From Botryotinia globosa (taxonomy: Eukaryota; Ascomycota; Leotiomycetes; Helotiales; Sclerotiniaceae), in contig RCSZ01000008.1 in the NCBI GenBank assembly GCA_014898425.1, forward strand, positions 62,001 through 126,000: a stretch of 64,000 nucleotides of DNA. Reading direction: 5' to 3'. Under the pieces are notes generated by a model. It was not told the DNA's origin, ran no database searches, and saw only the letters and a program-made list of their open reading frames with translations. A program made the position numbers and the translations under genes. Of the stretch, positions 35,431 to 47,083 are shown in pieces. Each line of letters begins with the position of its first letter. Within the stretch, counting starts at the first letter, position 1.

Positions 35431-37199
35431 TCATTTGACTTCCTTTACATCCCCAAAATCCGCACTAGGAGTTCCACTAGTTTCATCAGCAACCACTATC
35501 CCCACAACTTCTCCATGTTGCATAGCATCCATATCGATCCTTGGACCTGTAAAGTTTTGCTTGCCGTCGACGTACCATTGCACTACTGCGATGACGAAGA
35601 CGAGGAAGAAAGCTACTACGCAATAATCTGCGGGATGTGTTAGTATTGTAAAAAATCAAGATTGAGGGAGAGGGAGGGAACATACTCATATTGCTTCCTG
35701 TAACTGGCAATTCCGGTGGAAAGAGGAACAGAACTGTAGTAACCATCACATATGCAATGCCAACCTATGCGTCTCATTAGCATGTATTCTCCCAAAAGTA
35801 TGATCAGTATATTAGAGGGAACTCACCAGGTTGCAAGCCCAACCCACTGGTTCCGACAATTTGAATGCTCTTGTCTCCGGTAAACACTTTCTCCCTCTCA
35901 AACAATTGACTGCGACAGGAATTGCATAACTGACACCCAAAGCCACAACACTGGCACTAACAATTGCATTGAAAGCCGATGAACTACCCAAGAAAATGAG
36001 TCCAAAGAGGAAGACACATGCCATTGTAAGGTACAATGCATTTAGTGGAAGAGCCAACTTTGGATGGACTCTAGAAAAGACTCTTGAGAAAGGAAGCCCG
36101 TTATCGCGAGCAAACGCGTATGTCATACGCGTGGAGGTTGTAGTGATAGAGATAGCCGCGAATAGAAGGCAGACGAGTGGGAAGATGAGGAGACAGATAG
36201 CTCCGGCCTTGCTACCAGTTGCATGGTAGAAAGTTTGAAGGAGTGGACCAGCAGCGCTTTCAATAACGTCGTTGACATCACCTCCTACAAAGAGCAGGAC
36301 CATTAGGAATATGAATCCTGTAAAGACACCAATCAAAACACATCCAATCATAATTTTAGGACCCTGAACTCCTGGGTTTGGAATCTCTTCTATCATGTGA
36401 GCGACAGCGTCGAAACCAGTCAATCCAAGACCAGCTTGGAGCAAACCAAGAAGCCACGCAACTCCGTCAGGCCATCCTGTACTATTGATAAAGTCGGTGA
36501 AGACGAAAGATGCGTCGTTATAATCTGGAGAAGCTGTCGCCAAAACGGTAATACAAATCACGACGAATCCGACAATCGACCAGATGAATGCCGATTTCGT
36601 AATGAGAGGTAATAGCGATGTCATGAATGCATTGACGATAAAGGCAATGATATTGTATGCGACGTAGAGGAGGAATTGATGCCAACGTTGCGGTTCATAA
36701 TTTGGGTGCATGAGTGAAATAACACCTCCTATTAACTGAGAGCCTAGAAGACCACCCGAAGCGACGAGTGCAATCCAGCCGGAAACATTGATCCATCCAG
36801 TGATCCAACTGAGAATAGGAACATATTTCTTCCAACTTATGACTGCAACCCAATGATATTGACCACCTGCGGTTGGGTAGGCGGATAGGAATTCGGAAAG
36901 AGAGACGGCAAGGCATAAATTACATACTCCGGCGGCTGTTGAAACCATAGTCAGCATCAAGTCCATAGATTGAATGCGAAATTGAGAATAAACTTACTAA
37001 TCAATCCCCAGAGTACTGAAGTTGGTCCACCACTTGGTAATGCAACACTTAAACTCGCAGCTAGAGCAGTCCAAGAATTAAGAATCGCAAATGCTAGACC
37101 CAACATAGAAAGCAAAGAGAAATTGCGTTCCAATTCTTGTTTGTGACCATGAGCAGCCAATTGAGCCGCATCAGCGTCGGCATCATGATTTCGAGGCAT
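35431..37199 (-). CDS. APC-family amino acid/GABA/choline-type permease
   Basis: Four exons are inferred: 36998-37199, 35827-36935, 35686-35764 and 35431-35627. The introns are 62, 62 and 58 bp, with donors GTAAGT, GTGAGT and GTATGT, and branch points GCTGAC, GCTAAT and ACTAAC. The spliced product is 528 residues, normal for this family. The first junction restores WGLITAGVCNLCLA, followed by SEFLSAYPTAGGQYHW, a signature of the Uga4/Hnm1/Bio5 branch. Later come GFDAVAHMIEEIPNP and FARDNGLPFSRVFSRVHP. About 12 hydrophobic segments are present, and the C-terminus is short, acidic and cytosolic. It is expected to import an amino acid, GABA, choline or related amine by proton symport at the plasma membrane; the substrate cannot be told from sequence. 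Confidence 0.9.
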
Positions 37200-38293
37200 G
37201 ACTACCGAATGTGAAAGAGAAAATTAAGAGAAAAGCTGAAGATATGCAGGAAGAAAGAAACAGGAAAAGCGACAGAAATATCTACATATTTCTCACAATC
37301 TAACTTTGAAGAGATACGAATAATACCTAGAAGGTAATATCTTACCCACCGCGTACGTACAAGGTTATCGACCCCGCAAAATGATAAGAGAATGACAAGA
37401 AGGAAATAGTCAAGCGCCCTTGGACGATCAACATGCAGTTTATAACAAGTCAGGGAAGATGTTATGTAAAAAGATTTTGTTAAACTGATTTTAGTTTCCA
37501 CATTAACACACTGACACGGGGCCATGAAGGGTTAACTGACTAGTAAAGATCCACTATACTGTAACCTTACTCTCCGGCCGGGGAACGCCCTATCTAGACC
37601 CCTGGCACGTGATGGCTAGATATGAGAATATATCATTTTGTAAATTGTAATCATGCGAATGAAGATAGGGGTAAACGGTAAAACAAATGTTTGTGAAACT
37701 TGAAAGTTGCGTGGCATCTCAGCTTGTTAACGAAGCGATTGAAATCATAATCGTCTTACCGGGCAGATATCCAGGAAATTCCGAGTTCATGTAATACTTC
37801 GTAATTGTAATCATAATTTTCCAGAACTCACGGACGTCATCAGCGGGATCGCCGTACAGGGGATAACGCGTAACGTCTGCGGCGTGCGGACAAGGACGTC
37901 AATTGACATTCTGCTGGTCTTGCTAAGTATGTGAATAGCCCAAGGTCCTGAATGATGTCGAGAATTGAGGGGAATTCAAGGAGAGGTCGAACCAATTATC
38001 TAGACTTCTGAAATCAATTTCGTACTCACCATTCTCGACTAGAAATCTGGCCCCCTTCGATTGTCATTTTAGTTCAGTTGTGTTGACTAGACAGGTCAGT
38101 TGAGAGAAGAGCGACTGGTAGCCACTGAGCATGGATATAGCTACTGCAGCATGGGGACAAATCCTGCAGAATATCGGATAATTACTATGATATCGCCTTC
38201 GGGCAATACAACAACTCCGGCGCATATATTTGTGATTCGCTGATATGTTGGTACAGTAAGAGGAGTGTAAAGAAAGGCGAGCTCGATTGGTAT
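37200..38293. other. Intergenic region upstream of the permease
   Basis: About 1.1 kb containing the permease promoter and the 3' flank of the methyltransferase gene. Short frames here have no recognisable domain. No RNA gene was recognised. Confidence 0.5.
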
Positions 38294-39535
38294 TTACCAC
38301 CATCCCTTTTTGGTTGAATCCTGTATCTTTTCTTCTGCCGCAACTTTCACGCCACTGTCTTTTGGCGTGGCTCTGGGCTTTTTCAACTCAATTCTCCAGG
38401 TCGTTCCACCATGTCGTCTTTTAATATTCACAACTTCAAGCCCACTCTCTTCGACAATTTTCCCCAAATCTCTATTCCACCAGCATCCGAAAAGCTTTGC
38501 GTGCCCTTCTGCACTGTTGTCCAACGCTCTGTTTAACCAATCCCATTTTGCTCTTCCATGCTCCAGCAATAATATGCGCCCTTCATCTTCTTTCACGCAC
38601 TCTCCCAGATTCTTCAACAATCCTACCGGATCAGCCGCGGAACACAATCCCATAGTCTGAATTACTGTATCATATTTCGCATCTTTATTCCCGCTTGTTT
38701 CGTTTGCATTTCGAGGGGGGCCTGGTATTTTCTCGGAAGCATCTTGAATTATCCATCTCACACCCAAAACTCCTGGAAACATTGTCGAGAACTTTTCATG
38801 GGCAACCTCCAACATCTCACCACTTTTATCAACAGCAGTGAAACTCTTGACTTTCCCCTTCTTAATACCACCCACTTTTTGAAGTTTTCCAACGCCATTG
38901 AATCCTTTGAAATCCCAGTCATAATACTCTAAATTCCTGCCTGTACCAATGGATACTTCGAGTACATCTCCATGTGCTTCTTGCGCCAAATTTTTGCGCA
39001 TTTTCGTGATTCCCATACTCCATTCCGTCCAGTCAACTTCCGAATCAAAAGTAGACGCAATGGTGTCATAGCGGGATGAGACATCAGCTTGAACCTTAGA
39101 GGAAGAAGATTCAGTAGGCTCTTTATTGAGTAGAACAAATAAATAGGAAGAGTAGCCGGCAAATATCAAAGCAGCGATACTACTTCCTATTAAAGCGAAT
39201 TTCCTACCTCGAAGTGGATGTTGTTTCGCTGCTGGTGGAAGGGGAGGAGGGGGTGGAGTAGGGTCCAAAACTTGTCTTGGACTTGGAGTTCTGCAGGGGG
39301 GTTAGCATGAAATCTTGCAAGGTACATAATGTATGTTGAGGTGGAAGCTCTACTTGTATTGCTGTTGAGATCTCGAGGGCTTTTTAGGTATTTGGGGTTT
39401 TTGTTTCGCGGTTCGAACTGTCGTTGTGCTTATTGAGTGGCGAAATAGATCAGAGCTACGATTGACTTTGTTCAAACAACGCAGACGATTAACCCTCAGT
39501 CCAGTGTGCATCATCCTCTTCCTGATGATTTCCAT
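38294..39535 (-). CDS. OMS1: OMS1-like mitochondrial membrane methyltransferase
   Basis: Two exons are inferred: 39354-39535 and 38294-39290, with a 63-bp intron (donor GTAGAG, branch GCTAAC, acceptor CTGCAG). They encode 392 residues. Exon 1 supplies an Arg-rich, acid-free N-terminus (MEIIRKRMMHTGLRVNRLR), typical of a mitochondrial presequence. The junction reads YKTPSPRQVLDP followed by a polyproline stretch. One membrane segment spans about residues 92-115. The soluble part carries a class I SAM-binding motif (GDVLEVSIGTGRN), then FTAVDKSGEML and YDTVIQTMGLCS, as in UbiE-like methyltransferases. Yeast Oms1 is an inner-membrane protein with this layout, linked to respiratory assembly. The exact methyl acceptor is unknown. 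Starting at exon 2 alone would lose the presequence. Confidence 0.8.
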
Positions 39536-39931
39536 CGTGACAGCCTCGCCCCCGGCAATACTTTATTTTGGGGAGAGTGCGGTGGTTGGTTGACTTCCTA
39601 TGATATCTTTGTAATGTCAATTGATCCTACAGCTCCTCAATATAGATCATTCGGGGATATGTCGCATTGATGTAGGTTGAATTGGTCATGTTGTGTTGAA
39701 ATGGTATCGTATCGTAGTGAAGTCTGAATTTATTTTAAGGTTATCCGGCTCGGCACTCACAAGGCTGTGTCTCACAAGGCTGAATTGAATGAATGTGCTT
39801 CTCTTAAACTTGACAATGGATTCTTGTGAAATGGCAGATATTAATACAATTTATGTAAAAGGGAATTGTAAGGACTTGATTTGCCAAATTCGTATGTATC
39901 ACTTCTGTCCTGTTAACCATATTGAATGCGA
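39536..39931. other. Intergenic region
   Basis: Roughly 400 bp of promoter for the OMS1-like gene and 3' flank of the next minus-strand gene; no other feature seen. Confidence 0.5.
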
Positions 39932-41068
39932 TCATCCAAAATTCTGCTTAGCCAAAGCCTTGAGCATAGCCATAGTCCCATCTTCCTTTTGTTTATACTC
40001 CTGTAGCCTCTCATCTCTTTCGGCTTGTCTAGCTCTCATTATTTCTTCCTTTCTCAATTCTCTCTCATTCTTCTTGCGCTGGAATTCTTCTTTCTTTTTC
40101 TTAAATCCTTCAATTCCTTCATCGCCGCCCATCAACTCAGTATCCGGAACTTCTGCTGCGCCAGGAGATTTCTCTCTGAATGATCTCATCTTTTCGTTCA
40201 CTTCTTTTTTCTTTTCCAATTGCCGTTCTCGTGTCCCAGCTTCAGCACGAGGAACCAGTTCATCTAGCGCTTCCTTTTGTTGTTTGCGATCAATTTTCCG
40301 CTCGAACCTTATGTCGTCGCGGCGAGCTAATCCATCTTCAAGAGCCATTTCTGCGAAACAGTTAGGCTTTGCGGTACTTCTAATTATCACTGGCGTGTGT
40401 AAATACCTCTCCTAAGCTCCAAATCTTCCATATTTGGTATACTGGGCCCAGACCTATTCCTTCTGGATTTACTAATCTCCCCTGGTAATGTTGGGCCCAT
40501 CGAATCATCACTATCATCTCCATCACCATCTACTTCATGGTCTTTCTGTTCAGATTCGCGCTGACTCAAACTCGACGAAGGTTCGTTTGACTGGACCGGA
40601 TTTGACTCTCGAGCTATTTCTTCCTCGTATTCCCTCGCCGATTCTTGGGCTTTTCGCAATGTTGATGGATCATACCAACCCTCTGAAAGTTCTCCACGAT
40701 TCCTCACATATGTTAGCCAGTATTCCAAGACTTATGGGGGCAGAAGCCAGAATTCGCAATTACCATTTTCCAAGGAAACTTTTCCATCTTCCTTTAACTT
40801 CTGTTTCCCCTAACTCATCTAGAAATATGCCTTTCTGAATATCCAAATATGATGCAAACATTGGTTTAAATGTCTCGTAATCATTTTTCGTGATCGGCCT
40901 ACAATTATATGGGAGTTCTGGTGCTGCTTCGGTCGGTCGTTTGCTTCGATGATGATTACTATGCGGTGATCGTCTCCGATGAGAATGTGAGTGATGTCGC
41001 CTAGGTGATCTGGAACGAGAATCTTTTCTCCGACCGTGTTCTCGGTCTGGTTGTGTGCTATCCGCCAT
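39932..41068 (-). CDS. SR-rich conserved nuclear protein (HEL117/SCI-1-like family)
   Basis: Three exons are inferred: 40764-41068, 40407-40702 and 39932-40350, with introns of 61 and 56 bp (branch points GCTAAC and CCTAAC). They encode 339 residues. The N-terminus is rich in Arg/Ser/His (SRSRSPRRHHSHSHRRRS). A conserved block follows (YNCRPITKNDYETFKPMFA, then FLDELGETEVKGRWKSF), joined by splicing to WNRGELSEGWYDP. The C-terminal half is highly charged and helical (GPSIPNMEDLELRREMA; VPRAEAGTRERQLEKK; NEKMRSFREKSPGAAE; MLKALAKQNFG). I recall this architecture in a conserved family often labelled RNA helicase HEL117 without helicase motifs; none are visible here. A role in pre-mRNA processing is inferred from the RS content only. 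Confidence 0.7.
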
Positions 41069-41609
41069 ATTTAATGATTTGGTGACTTCTGTTGTTGTGA
41101 GAGCCTGGTTTTAGGTTGTGCTGTAACGGCAGAGAAGAAGCCTAAATATAAATACATATCACGTGAATACAAGAAATATTTGACAAGCACTTTTGAATAT
41201 TGGTAAATGATTTGTTATATTAATGTAATGGTATTCAGTTTCTCATCCTTTTTTGTGTCTAAAGAAAGATACAACAGGAAGGCCTTGAAATTACAAAATC
41301 CTCGATATGTACTGCACTGCGCATAACAAAAATAGCCGAGGCTCGACAACAGTACTGTATCATGTGTAATTACTTTTAAAACCCGCTCAAACCCCTATGA
41401 ACATACCACATGCGATTATAGAATGCCACCAAAACAGCTACCAGTAGTTGATGAGAGAAAACTTGTGAAGTTTTCAATACCTTGATAGTCGGCGTGCTAC
41501 CAAGGGTAACTATCAAATTAGCCCTCAAGCTTGACACTATCGGCATTAAAGCTAAATGGCCATCTGTCGCCGTGTCATATCGTTGGAGCTGGAGTCGAAA
41601 CCCTCTATA
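41069..41609. other. Intergenic region
   Basis: About 540 bp holding the promoter of the SR-rich gene and the 3' flank of the caspase-like gene. No gene or repeat recognised. Confidence 0.5.
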
Positions 41610-43088
41610 TTAAGATTCATGACCACCATTCGATAAGGTTTGCTTCTGAATGTTGATGCGGCGTAGTTGGACGTCGATAACATCAGATGGGGCTCGCAAC
41701 AACCATTTCAAAAAGACCGAAGTGTCACCCATTTCCAATCCTCTTTTTACAATTCCAATATTGTACACCGCATTCACACCATCCAAAAATTCTGACGACT
41801 GATGAGACGCGATGACTGGGGTTGGCAATAACGGTTCGAGTATGATGGATGTCCGATCGTCGTCGGATACCAAAGTGCAACGAACGGGCGTCGCATTTCT
41901 TTTGCGGTTCGGGGAATTCCTTTTACGAGCAAGTACTCGATTATAGAGTTCAGAGACAGATACAGCTCCTTGTGTTGCAGCAGAAGACAGCTCCCGTACG
42001 ATTGCGGACGTGAAGGAGTTGTTGCCCCCCGAGGTAGTTGTCTCAAATCCACATGCCGCGATCAACTCCGTTACACTTCCTGCTGGAGGGTTGAGGGATA
42101 TAGCAGTATTTGCAGAGTGGCACGTGTCGTACAGCAGAAGGACATCTGAGTTAGACTCCTCGAGGAGGGTCTGGATGCCATTAGAAGGCATACGAGGACC
42201 CCCTGCTCCTCTATGTTGTTGTTAGCTGCAGAGAGCAATGGTGGCACGCCGTGAACTTACCCAGACCAAATAGCGTCATGGCTTGTATTTTGGATGCCAC
42301 CGTGACCTAAGTACGCAAAAATGAGAAGTGTGTTCGGAGAATTATCTCCTATAAGCTGTTGAACTCGGCTCGACAATGCGTTCGCGGGATCAAAATTAGG
42401 TATGGTGAATTTCGCCACGTTGAACCTGTATGATTGTTCGAATACTCTTGCCAAATCGTCGATCGATCCAGAAAGACCTAAATCATCCGAAGCCCATCTA
42501 ACAATCAATACCTTGACGCTGGTGTAACAGTTCGAACGTCGATCCCCAAACTCCCTCTTCAATTTTCCTTTGAAATTGCCGTCCCATCTAATGTCGCAGT
42601 TTTCCTCCAGACCATGTTCCCGAATCATTTCCTGCAGATGTGCTGCTCTCCTCTCTTGTTCTTGTTTAATCTCTTCGGCTTCTTGCTTTTGCTGCTCAAA
42701 CTCTTTGAGATATTTATCTTCACGCTCCTGCCTCTGCCTGTCAATATCTCTGCTATTTTCAGTCAATCTTGCAACTTCTCGTTTAAGTTCTTCGACCTCC
42801 TTTTCTTTCTGCTCATAGTTGGACTTCTCCCGTTTCAAATCCTCCAGGTACCCTTTTTTATCACGATGCTAGAAACAGATCGTTAGTGATCCGACATATA
42901 CATACATATATTCGGTCGGGGAACTTTGAACATACAGTTTGATCAAGTAGTACATTGTACTGTTCTTCGAACACTGATTTGGCGGCCGTTGCTGGATCTG
43001 GGGGTTGAGGTTCGGTCGCGGCACAAAATCTACCAGTGGCAGGATCTCTCAGTCGAGCAAAAGTCCGTTTCTTATTACCGCCAGGCAT
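41610..43088 (-). CDS. Caspase-like (peptidase C14) protein with N-terminal coiled coil
   Basis: Three exons are inferred: 42936-43088, 42261-42868 and 41610-42210, with introns of 67 and 50 bp (branch points ACTAAC and GCTAAC). They encode 453 residues. Residues about 55-130 are a Glu/Lys/Gln-rich coiled coil (EEIKQEQERRAAHLQEM). The caspase-fold domain follows, with strand SVKVLIVRWASDD, a catalytic-His block LIFAYLGHGG (His240) and a catalytic-Cys block LLLYDTCHSAN (Cys284). This His-Cys dyad is characteristic of clan CD metacaspase/caspase-like proteins. The usual metacaspase DxCHSG has Ala in place of the final Gly. There is no Pro/Gln-rich prodomain as in classic fungal metacaspases. 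A role in regulated cell death or incompatibility is possible but not shown. The start is the first ATG; an upstream GTG extension is unlikely. Confidence 0.8.
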
Positions 43089-43465
43089 GATTACTTTGCT
43101 TCTGCTCGATAATTTTAGGTTGAGGTAGTAGGCCCGGAATATGACTTTCAAAGTGTATGCTGGCACGTCTTATGTGTCAATTTCTCGGGAGCGGTGGTAT
43201 ATTGTTATCCAATATTCGAAGTAATGAATTGGTGGAAATTTCTATGTACGAACTTCGAGGCATTAGTAGTGCGCACGCTGGTGCTCTACGAGTTTCTGTT
43301 CGAACAACACACGCGCATCATCTAACCTTCATTTTTGATTGTATCACCGCCTCCACAGCACAGCAAGCAGAACATCCTGAGCAAAACAGGACCGAAAAAC
43401 TGATCAATACTGAACGATTTCTTTCTATCTACACGTTATTCCGTTCTTCTTCTCAATCCTTCTGT

Positions 43466-44670
43466 TTAGCCAATAAATTCTGCCGATTGGAGATATGCCA
43501 TCGTTGCGAAAACATTGTAAGAATCAGCGTTTGTCAAAGCCTTCGACCTGTCTACAGTTTCTTCTCCGGCTTTACCACCCAGCATCCAAACTGCAATCAA
43601 ACCATAAGCTGCGACTTGTCCCCCAGAATCACCAGTAACCTTTTGATCGACAACTATTTCTTCTTGTTAACAGGGTCCCAACTAACTTCCAGAACAAGGA
43701 ACGCCTTACCATGTGGTTTCAAATCGAGGAAATGCATCATTTCGTGCAAGAATATTCCAGGAAGCGACCGAACATCTTTCCATTCGACTTGAGCTGTCGA
43801 AGTCCTCATGCTTTTCAAGCTAGTTTTGTAGTTTGCATTGTTGAATGCGTTGGGGCACATGAACATGTTTCCGGTTTGCCAGTATGTGATGGCTTCGGCA
43901 GATCTTGTTCCACACATTTTACCTCCATTATATTCGTCAATGATAAAGTTGAAGTTCTTACCACGTTTGTGGTCGGGATCCTTCCATAATCCTTTGACAA
44001 CACTGGTATCGGTGTAACCTTGTGCCTTGACTGGGATGCTCTATTAGCTAGTGCTGTTCGATACAGTTCGTTTGATACTCACAGTACTCTTCAGTGGTCA
44101 TGGTACCTCCGTCCGGAAAAATATCGATTGCTTTCTATGAACGTTGTTAGATTGAGTATTTCTTCAGGTGATGATCAAAGCATACAGTAGTCCATTTTAA
44201 TGTTGAATCATCACAGAATAATGTATTCTCGCTTGCGGTCATTCCAGTGCCGGAGTTCAAGGCTGAGTAAAGCTTTTGATAGTTTGCTATATTCTTGTTA
44301 GATATGGTGTTTTAGTTGCTTATTAGCCTGTGCTTCGGTACATACCTTGAGCTGCTTTTAGTTGAGCTGTATCGGCTGCACTTAATGAATATGACCACCA
44401 TTTAGGTTCTGTAACTCCCCAAGCGGTGGTGGCAGCCTTCGTAAGAGACTTTATGGCAGCGGATGCAACATTTGGGTTGAGTTTAACTCCAGCATTGAGA
44501 AGTGTATCAATCCCCTGAATAGCAGTATCTACCATATCGATCGTTTCAGTCAACATGTCATCTACCTTGGAAGTTGAGCAAGTAGATGAGACAGTGAAGC
44601 GACTGCTCATGCTCACGGCCATGGCCTGCCCAATTAGGCTGGTAGTCAAAAGATATGGTAGGAGCTGCAT
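43466..44670 (-). CDS. Secreted M35-type (aspzincin) metalloendopeptidase
   Basis: Five exons are inferred: 44346-44670, 44186-44286, 44083-44134, 43711/43710-44030 (end at 43710) and 43466-43653. Introns are 59, 51, 52 and 56 bp. They encode 328 residues. The N-terminus (MQLLPYLLTTSLIGQAMA) is a signal peptide. The zinc motif HEMMH is at residues 255-259. Splicing after KPH restores VVDQKVTGDSGGQVAAYG and then ALTNADSYNVFA, whose Asp310 is a candidate third zinc ligand, as in aspzincins (deuterolysin and Lys-specific M35 enzymes). The domain TWQTG-like block YWQTGNMFMCPNAF lies upstream of HExxH. Without the last splice the frame stops just after the catalytic helix, so the intron is needed. 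The protein probably degrades extracellular protein; its substrate is unknown. Confidence 0.8.
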
Positions 44671-45454
44671 TTTGTTGTTTGAAGGCTCTTTGGAAGAGTT
44701 GGAAAAATATGAATGAGAAACGAAAAATGAAAATGTTAGACGGATTTCAATACTTCAAGGTAAAGACAGACAATTGCTATGCAAGCAAAAATGAGAAAAA
44801 TGAGTGTTCTGATGGATTTAATCTTCTTCAACTATTTGGGAGAAGAGAATATATACAGTATTCAACGATGTGAAAGGCGTCGTATCACAATATGCTATAC
44901 CTGCATGGCTCGTTTTACTCACTGTACAATTTCCCCACAGTCCAAAAAAAGCCTATGCCAAGACATTACCAGATGGCTTCAATTTGATCCTATTTCATCC
45001 TTCTTCTAGAAGTTCAACAGAAAATGTCGAGAGAAACCTTAAGTTTGTCATACTGTAGGATCTTGAGGTTAAATCGCTTGAGGCGCAGTTCATCAGCATA
45101 TCATCCACCCTATTTACGACTCGCCTGACATAATCAACAGCTACGCTTATTTTTGGAAATCTGCTTATGTTTTCATTTCGTTTCTGACCCCTAATCATTT
45201 ATCTCATGATTGAAACCAAACGATAACAATAATAGATACGATCCTGATCCTTTGGACTACCGATAACATGATTGTGACGATTATCCACGATGTTGATCAG
45301 TGTTTCCGAATGTTACTTCTATCATATAAGATGTAGTACTCCAACCTGGAATCTTCAATTCAACCTTCGCTTGAACATTTTCTAGTCTTTTCTGTTATTA
45401 AAAGTCCTTACAGTCCTTACAAACCTTTCGTTTCTTCCATTCTTTCATTTCAAA
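44671..45454. other. Divergent promoter region
   Basis: About 780 bp between the divergently transcribed metalloprotease and Ser/Thr-rich genes; no other gene seen. Both products are secreted, so shared control is possible but unproven. Confidence 0.5.
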
Positions 45455-47083
45455 ATGTACTTTTCTTCTCATTCTCTTATTGCTTCCGTGCTCTTAGTCT
45501 CTGCTGTTCAAGGATATCCAGGAGTTAAAGCAGATCCTGCTGCTAATGTCCTAGCTACAACGACATCTGCAGTTGTTTTAGAGACCCCTCCACCTTCGGA
45601 AGGGATTCTTGAAAATGTAGGGCTGTTCAAATTCTTCGCAAGAGCCGCGAAGAAAACAACAGCCAAAACAACGGCGAAAAGCACTGCAAAAACTACAGCT
45701 AAAACGACAGAGGCTGCACCAACAACCCAGAAAACCACGGCTCCAGCAACAACGCAAAAAACTACGGCCGTGGTAACTACACCTACGACTATCCCGGTGA
45801 AAACCACCGGGACACCTACCACCACTTCAATTGAGACAACTTCGATTCCAACTACCTCATCCACATCCACCAAACCTACTTCTACTTTGACCAGTTCGAC
45901 TTCGACGTCGGTTGTGGCACCAAGTAGTACGAGTACTATCTCCAAATCCTCAATTTTAAGCACCAGCTCAATTCCTACTTCGGGGACTTCAATTCAGACA
46001 TCTCAAGTCTCATCTTCCACTGTTTCTTCACTGTCCAGCCTAAAGACCTCTAGCTCTTTGGTACCCAGTAGAAGTTCTACTTCTGTAGTTACGTCTGCTC
46101 AATTATCGTCTTCAGCATCTGGTTCGTTGACCAGTGCTAGTGGAGTCTCCGGATCCATTATTAGCACTGGCTCCTTGGCATCTGGGACTGGTTCTACTTT
46201 GGCCGGTGGATCTGTTTCTTCTGGAATAGATTCCAAAATAATCGGGTCTCTCACCAGCGCTGGTACATTAGTCGGTTCTTCATCAGCTAGTGGATCCATC
46301 TCTTTTGGGTTCGATTCAAAAACCATCGGATCTCTCACTAGTAGTGGGTCAGTACCGACAGGGACTGGTTCCATTACCAGCACTGGGTTTTTGGTATCTG
46401 GAACTGGCTCTGCCTCAGCGAGTGGATCTCTCACCACCACCGGACCACTATCATCAGGAACTGGCTCCATCACCTCCAGTGGAACCATATCATCAGGAAT
46501 TAGCTCAAGTTCGATCTCAGGAAGTGGAACCATAACTTCTTCCTCCCTCATCTCCTCCTCCAGCAGCTCCATCTCCTGCTCCGTCTCCAACACCGTAACC
46601 GACATAACCTACTTCGTGTCCCCCGCCACCAACACCCTCGGATCCGTGACCAAACTCTCCACCATCTCCTCCACCACCATCAGAACCATCGGATGTTCCC
46701 TCAGCGCCAAAACCGCCACATCCACCATCTCCTCCTCCGCATCCATTAGTAAAATCGTCATTCCAACCGGCTACGGAGATCCCGTCGTGAGCGCCGAAGC
46801 TGGAAATGCTGCGTTTTACAAAGCCGGCGCCGCGGGTTACTCAAGCCAGTTGAGTGTATACAGCGCGGCGTCGACGAGAACGAGCGGGATGACTACGATG
46901 GCTTCTGCGACGGGCAGTAGTGCCTCGAGCGTGCAGAGTGTCGCAAGTGGTGCGACGAAGGAAAGTGTAAGTAGCGTTGCCACTACAGACCTCTCAAGCA
47001 TTACCAGTGCATCGGCCAGCTCGGGGACGGCTGCTGCCACGGGAATTGTAGGGGAGATCTCTTCGCTTCTCAACATCTTTTGA
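45455..47083 (+). CDS. Secreted Ser/Thr-rich mucin-like protein
   Basis: A single exon encodes 542 residues. The first 20 residues (MYFSSHSLIASVLLVSAVQG) form a signal peptide. Residues about 66-110 contain Lys-Thr-Thr-Ala repeats; the rest is dominated by Ser, Thr and Gly, with imperfect repeats around residues 220-350 (SGTGS, SLTSAGT-like units). A short segment with two cysteines (ISCSVSNTVTDITYF and RTIGCSLSAKT) at about 375-420 resembles modules found in fungal mucin-like or chitinase tails. The C-terminus (GEISSLLNIF) is weakly hydrophobic and not a convincing GPI signal. It is probably a heavily O-glycosylated wall or extracellular protein. Codon use in 46530-46770 is noticeably more C-rich than in the neighbouring parts. 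Confidence 0.75.
   Translation: MYFSSHSLIASVLLVSAVQGYPGVKADPAANVLATTTSAVVLETPPPSEGILENVGLFKFFARAAKKTTAKTTAKSTAKTTAKTTEAAPTTQKTTAPATTQKTTAVVTTPTTIPVKTTGTPTTTSIETTSIPTTSSTSTKPTSTLTSSTSTSVVAPSSTSTISKSSILSTSSIPTSGTSIQTSQVSSSTVSSLSSLKTSSSLVPSRSSTSVVTSAQLSSSASGSLTSASGVSGSIISTGSLASGTGSTLAGGSVSSGIDSKIIGSLTSAGTLVGSSSASGSISFGFDSKTIGSLTSSGSVPTGTGSITSTGFLVSGTGSASASGSLTTTGPLSSGTGSITSSGTISSGISSSSISGSGTITSSSLISSSSSSISCSVSNTVTDITYFVSPATNTLGSVTKLSTISSTTIRTIGCSLSAKTATSTISSSASISKIVIPTGYGDPVVSAEAGNAAFYKAGAAGYSSQLSVYSAASTRTSGMTTMASATGSSASSVQSVASGATKESVSSVATTDLSSITSASASSGTAAATGIVGEISSLLNIF

Noticed and set aside
43157..43792. A 211-codon plus-strand frame
   Set aside because: Its 3' half is antisense to the last exons of the M35 protease, and no domain or conserved start is visible.
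45508..46605. Minus-strand frames of 151 and 168 codons rich in Val/Glu/Pro
   Set aside because: They are reverse readings of the Ser/Thr-rich coding sequence.
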